Origin: Pseudomonadota bacterium
GTDB taxonomy: Bacteria; Pseudomonadota; Gammaproteobacteria; Burkholderiales; Burkholderiaceae_C
Assembly: GCA_023460715.1 (NCBI GenBank)
Contig: JAEWPH010000170.1
Span: 1 to 10,834, forward strand
Length of the DNA: 10,834 nucleotides
Direction: 5' to 3'
Under the pieces are notes generated by a model. It was not told where the DNA came from. It ran no database searches and saw nothing but the letters and a program-made list of their open reading frames with translations. Below are positions 6,686 to 10,834 of the stretch, one piece after another. The translations under genes and the position numbers were made by a program. The stretch's first letter is position 1. Each line of letters starts with the position of its first letter.

Positions 6686-8776
6686 TCAGAACTGCGCCTG
6701 CACGCCCAGCTTGACGGTGCGCGGCGCGCCCGGCGCGAACAGCTGCGTGCCGCCGATGACGGAGGCCGACGTGGCATATGCCTTGCCGGAGAGGTTGGCG
6801 ACCGTGGCGTAGACGCGGTAGCGTGTGGCGGGCGGCGTGTAGTTCACGCCCACGTCCCAGGTGGCGTAGCCGCCGTCATTCACGCTGTTGTCGGCATTGA
6901 CGGCGTAGCGGCCCACGCGGCGCCAGGTCACCGTGCCCTCCCAGTCGGCCACCGGCCGCCACGCGGCGCCCACCGTGGCGGTGTAGCGCGGCACGCCGGC
7001 CACCTGCTTGCCGACGAGCGCGGCGCTGCCGTTCTCGGTCACGCGGGAATGGGCGCCGCCGTAGGTGAGCGACAGGTCCACGCTGCGCGCCACGGACCAC
7101 AGCGCACTTGCCTCCACGCCGGTGCCGCGGGTGGAACCGTAGTTTTCGTACACGCCGGGCGCGACGGTGCGGATCTCGTCGGTGGAGGTCAGGCGGTAGG
7201 CGGCGATGTCCAGCACCACGCCCTGCGCCGGCCGGATCTGCGCCCCGATCTCGGTCTGACGGAAGATGTTGGGGTCGAGCCGGTCCGCGCCCAGCGCGTA
7301 CTTGGCGAAGGTGCTGGGCAGCGCAAAGCCCTCCGACCAGCTTGCACGCAGCAGCAGGCCCGGCAGCACCTGGGAGCGCACGCCCAGCTTGGGGCTGGTG
7401 TGCTGGGCCTTTGCCAGGGGGCCGCAGGGGTCGGTACCGGTCTCGGGGCCGTTCAGGCGGCAGTCGCCCGTGAAGCGGTCCCAGCGCAGGCCGGCCGACG
7501 GCTGGAACAGCGGGTGCACGGGCGCATCCACCTCGGCGAAGGCCGACAGGCTGTTGAGCCAGGAATTGCGGTCATTGCCGGCGGGCGCGGTGCGCACGCG
7601 GTTGGCAAGGCCGTCATAGAACCCGTAGTCGGTGGATTCGCGGAAGGTTTCCACGCCCGCCACCCAGTTCAGCGGCGTGAGCGCCGTGGTGCTGCGCCCG
7701 TTCAGGCTGGTGCCGGCGCCGTACACCGTGCGGTCGTAGGTTTCCTCGCGCTGGCGCCAGGCACCGCCGCCCACGGGCCGGCTGAACCAGCGGGTGAAGT
7801 CCTGCCGCGTGGTGTAGGCGAAGCTGAGCCATTTCACCTCCGGCGCCAGCGCATACTGCACATCGGCGCGCAGCGTGGCGAAGTGCTTGCTGGCGCCGTC
7901 GTTCATGGCGCGCGGGTCCTTGCCGTAGGGATCGGCCGCGAACTGGCTGGCCGTGATGTAGCTGGGCGAGTCGCCGTCCGCCTCGTGCAGCCGGCCGGAC
8001 AGGGCGACTTCCAGCCCGGGCGTGACCTGCTTGCTCCAGCGCCCGGCCAGCGTGGACCGGCGGGCATCGGACTGCGGGCGGAACCCGTCGGTGCGGGCAT
8101 GCTGGGCCGCCAAGTTCAGCGATTCGCCCTCGCCCAGCTCGAACCCCAGCGCGGCCTGCGCGTCCAGCGTGCGGTGGGATCCCACGCTCACATCCACGTC
8201 CTTGTAGGCGCCATGCTTGCGCGTCTCCACCGCGATCAGGCCGGCGCGGTTGAAGTTGCCGTAGAGCGCAGACACCGGGCCCTTGAACACCGTGAAGCGG
8301 TCGATTTCCAGCGGCACGATGACGTTGAAGTCCACATAGCCGTCGGCGTGCGACATCGCCTCGTTCAGCGGAATGCCGTCCAGCACCACGCCCACATCAC
8401 CGCCATGGCCGCCGCCGCCGAAGCCGCGCATCACGATGGCATTGCCCACGCCGGAGAGCTGGTAGTCCTGCACGTTCATGCCGGGGACCTTGCGCAGCAG
8501 CTCTTCGGGCTTGCTGATGTGCTGGTCCTGGATCTCCTGCTGGTCGAAGGTGCTGGTCGAATACGACGCGGCCGCGCCGCGCACCGTCTGGCCCTTCACC
8601 TCCACCGCACCCATGCTGGGCACAGGCAGCTCCACACCGGTGCCTTGCGCACCCACATGGCCCATGCAAACGCACAGCGCACTGGCAAACGCCAGGGGCC
8701 GCACAGGCAGACCGCGCACCAGGCGGGGGCGGAGAAGACGGGCCGAGAAGGGAGATAGAAGAGAAAGAATGAACAT
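6686..8776 (-). CDS. TonB-dependent outer-membrane receptor, probably for nickel or a nickel chelate
   Basis: A 696-residue receptor. Residues about 22-43 form a signal peptide core ending near VGA|Q. MGAVEVKGQ (55-63) may hold the TonB box. Residues about 70-187 are the plug domain: KPEELLRKVPGMNVQD, a glycine-rich GFGGGGHGGDVGVVLDG segment (118-134), and FKGPVSALYGNFNRAGLIAVETR (164-186). The rest is a beta-barrel with alternating strands ending in a terminal phenylalanine (VQAQF), the usual outer-membrane assembly signal. C439 and C451 could form a disulfide in an extracellular loop. The start is doubtful. The ATG at 8776 has no Shine-Dalgarno sequence and gives a long, odd N-region. An in-frame GTG at 8719 would give a conventional signal peptide (MRGLPVRPLAF...). 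The ligand is inferred from the adjacent nikR and its operator; a siderophore receptor is the main alternative. Confidence 0.87.
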   Translation of the reverse strand: MFILSLLSPFSARLLRPRLVRGLPVRPLAFASALCVCMGHVGAQGTGVELPVPSMGAVEVKGQTVRGAAASYSTSTFDQQEIQDQHISKPEELLRKVPGMNVQDYQLSGVGNAIVMRGFGGGGHGGDVGVVLDGIPLNEAMSHADGYVDFNVIVPLEIDRFTVFKGPVSALYGNFNRAGLIAVETRKHGAYKDVDVSVGSHRTLDAQAALGFELGEGESLNLAAQHARTDGFRPQSDARRSTLAGRWSKQVTPGLEVALSGRLHEADGDSPSYITASQFAADPYGKDPRAMNDGASKHFATLRADVQYALAPEVKWLSFAYTTRQDFTRWFSRPVGGGAWRQREETYDRTVYGAGTSLNGRSTTALTPLNWVAGVETFRESTDYGFYDGLANRVRTAPAGNDRNSWLNSLSAFAEVDAPVHPLFQPSAGLRWDRFTGDCRLNGPETGTDPCGPLAKAQHTSPKLGVRSQVLPGLLLRASWSEGFALPSTFAKYALGADRLDPNIFRQTEIGAQIRPAQGVVLDIAAYRLTSTDEIRTVAPGVYENYGSTRGTGVEASALWSVARSVDLSLTYGGAHSRVTENGSAALVGKQVAGVPRYTATVGAAWRPVADWEGTVTWRRVGRYAVNADNSVNDGGYATWDVGVNYTPPATRYRVYATVANLSGKAYATSASVIGGTQLFAPGAPRTVKLGVQAQF

Positions 8777-8782
8777 GCAGCG

Positions 8783-8808
8783 GCTTTTTTGCGTATGAAG
8801 AAAAAAGC
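8783..8808 (-). other. Hairpin in the leader of the receptor gene
   Basis: GCTTTTTT (8783-8790) and AAAAAAGC (8801-8808) are perfect 8-bp inverted arms around a 10-nt loop that contains one half-site of the presumed NikR operator. On the minus strand the structure ends 6 bp before the ATG at 8776. It could be an mRNA stem-loop in the 5' leader, or simply part of the AT-rich promoter. The symmetry is certain; a function is not shown. Confidence 0.4.
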
Positions 8809-8819
8809 AAACTGCATAC
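8793..8819. promoter_or_regulatory. Candidate NikR operator
   Basis: GTATG (8793-8797) and CATAC (8815-8819) form a perfect inverted repeat separated by 17 bp. The E. coli NikR operator is GTATGA-N16-TCATAC, that is GTATG-N18-CATAC, so this site has the same half-sites with one base less between them. It lies in the gap between the nikR stop and the receptor start, 16 bp upstream of the ATG at 8776. There, bound Ni-NikR would block transcription of the receptor and DUF4198 genes. The presence of a nikR gene next door makes chance unlikely. It is also AT-rich against a GC-rich background. Confidence 0.7.
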
Positions 8820-8838
8820 CAAGACAGGCATCACGGCC

Positions 8839-8854
8839 TACGCCCAATGGCGTA
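8839..8854. promoter_or_regulatory. Second perfect palindrome in the nikR-receptor gap
   Basis: TACGCC (8839-8844) and GGCGTA (8849-8854) are perfect inverted arms around CAAT. The site lies 20 bp upstream of the NikR operator relative to receptor transcription. It could be a second operator for another regulator, a -35 region element, or a small hairpin after nikR. No T-tract follows on the minus strand, so an intrinsic terminator is unlikely. Confidence 0.35.
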
Positions 8855-8918
8855 TTTCGGGCGGCCGCCTGTGGTGCGCGCCGCCGCAATCGCGAACGTC
8901 AACCGCGGAGCGTGAGCG

Positions 8919-9371
8919 TCAGCCGTGGGTATGGGAATGGCCGTGCCCGGCCGGGGCGCCATGGGCCGTGGCGCTCACCATCACCACATTGAGCTGCCCG
9001 TGGTGCACGCCGCGCTCGGCCATGAGGCGGTCGCCGAAGCGGCGCACCTCGCTGGCCGGGCCCTTGAGCAGCACGGTCTCGATGCATTGATCGTAGTCCA
9101 GGTGCACGTGCGTGGTGGCCAGCGTGAGCGCGTGGTGGTCGTGCTGCAGGCGCGCCAGCCGGTCGGACAGCTCGCGCTCGTGGTGGTTGTAGACGTACGA
9201 GAGATTGGCCACGCAGGGGCCTTCGGCGTCGCGGCCCTCGCGCAGGCGGGCCAGGTGCACGCGCAGCACGTCGCGCACGGCCTCCGAGCGGTTGCCATAG
9301 CCGCGCTCGGCGATCAGGTGGTCGAACTCGTGCGCCAGATCGTCGTCCAGCGAAATGGTGAAGCGTTCCAT
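8919..9371 (-). CDS. nikR: Nickel-responsive transcriptional regulator NikR
   Basis: A 150-residue ribbon-helix-helix repressor that binds DNA when nickel is in excess. Residues 1-46 are the DNA-binding arm (MERFTISLDDDLAHEFD, then GYGNRSEAVRDVLR), aligning with the start of E. coli NikR. Residues about 55-135 are the ACT-like nickel-binding and tetramer domain. The nickel ligands of E. coli NikR (His76, His87, His89, Cys95) correspond to His77, His88, His90 and Cys96 in QHDHH and THVHLDYDQC. GVHHG (121-125) is also family-typical. The protein ends in a histidine-rich tail, GHGHSHTHG, that E. coli NikR lacks. The ATG at 9371 is chosen by this alignment; in-frame ATGs at 9380 and 9407 would add 3 or 12 residues. 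It lies 65 bp after the LysR-type gene and upstream of the receptor it probably controls. Confidence 0.95.
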   Translation of the reverse strand: MERFTISLDDDLAHEFDHLIAERGYGNRSEAVRDVLRVHLARLREGRDAEGPCVANLSYVYNHHERELSDRLARLQHDHHALTLATTHVHLDYDQCIETVLLKGPASEVRRFGDRLMAERGVHHGQLNVVMVSATAHGAPAGHGHSHTHG

Positions 9372-9436
9372 GCGGCGCATTGTGGCCGCAGAACCGGCAC
9401 CCAGCACCGGTGCAAGACGCGGAAAGCTGCGATCGC

Positions 9437-10384
9437 TCAGCCGCCGTCCAGCGGCGTGGACGGCGAGGCCATGGCCTTCTCGACCACCTCGCGCGTGAGC
9501 GTGGGCACGAAGCTTTCGATGAAGCGGTAGGCATAGCCGCGCAGCCAGCTGCCGCGGCGTAGCGCGAGGCGCGTGAGGTTCACCTCGAACAGGTGCCGTG
9601 CATCCAGCATGCGCAGGTGCCGATCACGCTCCGCATCCACGGCGATGGACGCGACGATGCCCACGCCCATGCCCAGTTCCACATAGGTCTTGATCACGTC
9701 GGCATCCATGGCCGTGAGCACCACCTCGGGCGCCAGCCCTTCGCGCGCGAAGGCTTCGTCGATGTGCGCCCGGCCGGTGTAGCCCAGCTCGTACGTGATG
9801 ATGGGAAAGCGCGCCAGCTGCTCCAGCGTCACGGGCTCCGGCAGGTCGAGCAGCGGATGCTCCGGCGGCACCACGATGCTGTGCGACCAGCGGTAGCACG
9901 GCAGCGTCACCAGGCCGTCGTAGCCGGACAGCGCCTCGGTGGCCACGCCGATGTCGGCCTCGCCCTTGAGCAGCATCTCGGCCACCTGCCGGGGCGATCC
10001 CTGGTGCAGGTGCAGCGCGACCTGCGGGTACAGGCTGCGGAAGTCGCGCACCACGTGCGGCAGTGCATAGCGCGCCTGCGAGTGCGTGGCCGCCACCAGC
10101 AGCCGCCCTTGCTCCGCCGCGCTGAAGTCGTGCCCCGCACGCCGCAGGTTGTCGGCCTCCAGCAGCAGGCGCTCAACGATGGGCAGCAGCGTCTCGCCCG
10201 GCGGCGTGAGCCCCGTGAGGCGCTTGCCGGCGCGCACGAAAATCTCCACGCCCAGTTCCTCTTCCAGCTCGCGGATCTGCCGGCTCACGCCAGGCTGCGA
10301 GGTGTAGAGCATGGCCGCCACTTCGGTCAGGTTGAAGCCGCAGCGCACGGCCTCGCGCACGGAGCGCAGTTGCTGGAAGTTCAT
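9437..10384 (-). CDS. CysB-family LysR-type transcriptional regulator
   Basis: A 315-residue regulator. The N-terminal winged helix (about 1-60) has MNFQQLRSVREAVRCGFNLT and the recognition region YTSQPGVSRQIRELEEELGV. The effector domain closely follows CysB: ATHSQARYALP, LHLHQGSPRQVAEMLLKGEADIG, ATEALSGYDGLVTLPCYRW, and TAMDADVIKTYVELGMGVGI. CysB-family proteins respond to O- or N-acetylserine, sulfate or related ligands and govern sulfur assimilation (CysB) or sulfonate use (Cbl). Which role this one has cannot be decided, as no sulfur gene is visible. An AGGTGA ribosome binding site (minus strand, 10389-10394) supports the ATG at 10384. A candidate promoter and a symmetric LysR box lie just upstream, fitting autoregulation. 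Confidence 0.93.
   Translation of the reverse strand: MNFQQLRSVREAVRCGFNLTEVAAMLYTSQPGVSRQIRELEEELGVEIFVRAGKRLTGLTPPGETLLPIVERLLLEADNLRRAGHDFSAAEQGRLLVAATHSQARYALPHVVRDFRSLYPQVALHLHQGSPRQVAEMLLKGEADIGVATEALSGYDGLVTLPCYRWSHSIVVPPEHPLLDLPEPVTLEQLARFPIITYELGYTGRAHIDEAFAREGLAPEVVLTAMDADVIKTYVELGMGVGIVASIAVDAERDRHLRMLDARHLFEVNLTRLALRRGSWLRGYAYRFIESFVPTLTREVVEKAMASPSTPLDGG
9442..9465 (-). other. Strong hairpin at the 3' end of the LysR-type gene
   Basis: CGCCGTCCA (9442-9450) and TGGACGGCG (9457-9465) are perfect 9-bp inverted arms with a 6-nt GC-rich loop. They cover the last codons before the stop at 9437-9439. No T-run follows on the minus strand, so it is not a standard intrinsic terminator, though it could still slow polymerase or protect the mRNA 3' end. 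In such GC-rich DNA the pairing could be partly coincidental. Confidence 0.35.
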
Positions 10385-10446
10385 GGCGTCACCTGGCGGC
10401 TGGAACGGCGAACCGGGGAGCGTGGGATCAGCGGAGGCATCGGTTT

Positions 10447-10461
10447 CTGCATAAGTTGCAG
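10447..10461. promoter_or_regulatory. Candidate LysR-type (T-N11-A) operator
   Basis: CTGCATAAGTTGCAG is a perfect CTGCA-N5-TGCAG palindrome that contains the T-N11-A spacing typical of LysR-type binding sites. It lies 63-77 bp upstream of the LysR-type gene start and just downstream of a candidate -10 element. There a bound regulator would repress its own gene, as is common in this family. Confidence 0.5.
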
Positions 10462-10463
10462 CG

Positions 10464-10492
10464 ATCCTAGAAGCCGCGCTTCAAAACCACAA
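10464..10492 (-). promoter_or_regulatory. Candidate sigma-70 promoter of the LysR-type gene
   Basis: On the minus strand TTGTGG (10487-10492) and TAGGAT (10464-10469) are separated by exactly 17 bp. The match is modest, 3 of 6 and 4 of 6 bases to the consensus. The transcription start would fall inside the 10447-10461 palindrome. The surrounding 10470-10530 stretch is clearly more AT-rich than the coding regions. Confidence 0.35.
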
Positions 10493-10515
10493 AGAATCAA
10501 TTTCCATGTCTTCCA

Positions 10516-10533
10516 TCCAAAAAGATCTTTGGA
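10516..10533. other. Short palindrome downstream of the ABC permease gene
   Basis: TCCAAA (10516-10521) and TTTGGA (10528-10533) are inverted arms around AAGATC, about 28 bp past the permease stop. A weak terminator or a regulatory site is possible. There is no T-tract after it on the minus strand, so termination is only a guess. Confidence 0.25.
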
Positions 10534-10560
10534 CGGCCGCGGCGGGCGAAAAGCAGCGCC

Positions 10561-10834
10561 TCAGTGCCGGCGCAGCAGCAGCATCACGAACACGGCACCC
10601 AGCCCCGCCGTGACGATGCCCACCGGGAGCTCCTGCGCGCCCAGCAGCGTGCGGGCCACCACATCGCTGCCTGCCAGCAGCGCCGCCCCCAGCAGGGCCG
10701 CCAGCGGCACGAAGCGCGCGTGCAGCGGCCCGGCCAGCCGGCGCGCCAGGTGCGGCACCATGAGCCCGACGAAGCCGATGACGCCGCTCAGCGCCACGCA
10801 GCAGGCGGTCGCGATGGCCGCCACCACGAACACG
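10561..10834 (-). CDS. FecCD-family ABC transporter permease, C-terminal end
   Basis: Only the last 90 residues are in the window; the gene continues past the right edge. The sequence has the FecCD/BtuC signature: SGVIGFVGLMVPHLARRLAG, the cytoplasmic loop that contacts the ATPase, then HARFVPLAALLGAALLAGSDVVARTL and ELPVGIVTAGLGAVFVMLLLRRH, the usual C-terminal end of the family. Such permeases pair in the inner membrane with an ATPase and a periplasmic binding protein to import ferric siderophores, heme, cobalamin and, in some bacteria, nickel or cobalt. No ATPase or binding-protein gene is visible; they may lie upstream, outside the window. The next gene on the strand is the LysR-type regulator, 176 bp away with its own likely promoter. 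The substrate is unknown. Confidence 0.9.
   Translation of the reverse strand, partial: VFVVAAIATACCVALSGVIGFVGLMVPHLARRLAGPLHARFVPLAALLGAALLAGSDVVARTLLGAQELPVGIVTAGLGAVFVMLLLRRH

Noticed and set aside
5704..8758. Large plus-strand frames opposite the DUF4198 and receptor genes.
   Set aside because: The minus-strand products have signal peptides and recognisable families; the plus-strand translations are His/Arg/Gly-rich without domains.
8820..8918. Cobalamin or nickel/cobalt riboswitch before the receptor gene.
   Set aside because: The gap is short and none of the conserved cobalamin box or NiCo motif sequences is recognisable.
9371..9413. Short inverted pairs upstream of nikR (TGCGGC/GCCGCA at 9371-9390 and GCACCGGTGC at 9404-9413) as an autoregulatory NikR site.
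   Set aside because: They do not resemble the GTATG half-site and are short GC-rich palindromes likely by chance.

Overview
The window is about 10.8 kb of very GC-rich chromosomal DNA. Codon use, the CysB-type regulator, the nickel genes and a four-gene block built around a DUF802 protein all suggest a betaproteobacterium of the Burkholderiales. An AT-rich palindromic repeat of the style scattered through Acidovorax and Delftia genomes narrows this to probable Comamonadaceae. No tRNA, rRNA, CRISPR array, transposase or integrase was seen.

Left block (1-4694, all minus strand): an operon read right to left as DUF3348 protein (3954-4694), a 1056-residue MotA/ExbB/ZorA-like channel protein with a giant coiled-coil tail (787-3957), a MotB/ZorB-like OmpA-domain protein (107-790), and the first codons of a fourth gene, probably DUF2894 (1-83). 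The first three genes are joined by two ATGA stop/start overlaps, so they are probably made as one complex. The two central proteins have the architecture of a peptidoglycan-anchored proton-driven motor, as in the ZorA-ZorB core of Zorya anti-phage systems. The partner genes, however, are uncharacterised families and not the known Zorya effectors. The channel tail carries six tandem 69-residue, tryptophan-marked repeats. This is the best candidate here for an undescribed system.

Middle (4695-5904): a stand-alone GNAT acetyltransferase gene on the plus strand, divergent from the motor operon and convergent with the nickel block. A palindromic repeat lies in the convergent gap.

Right block (5905-9371, minus strand): NikR, then a TonB-dependent outer-membrane receptor, then an exported DUF4198 protein. 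A GTATG-N17-CATAC palindrome that fits a NikR operator lies between nikR and the receptor gene. The likely logic is that NikR senses excess nickel and shuts off an outer-membrane nickel (or nickel-chelate) receptor and its periplasmic partner.

Right edge (9437-10834, minus strand): a CysB-family LysR regulator with its own candidate promoter and a symmetric T-N11-A box, then the C-terminal end of a FecCD-type ABC permease that enters from outside the window. The permease could supply the inner-membrane step of the same metal or siderophore uptake route, but this cannot be shown from its end alone.
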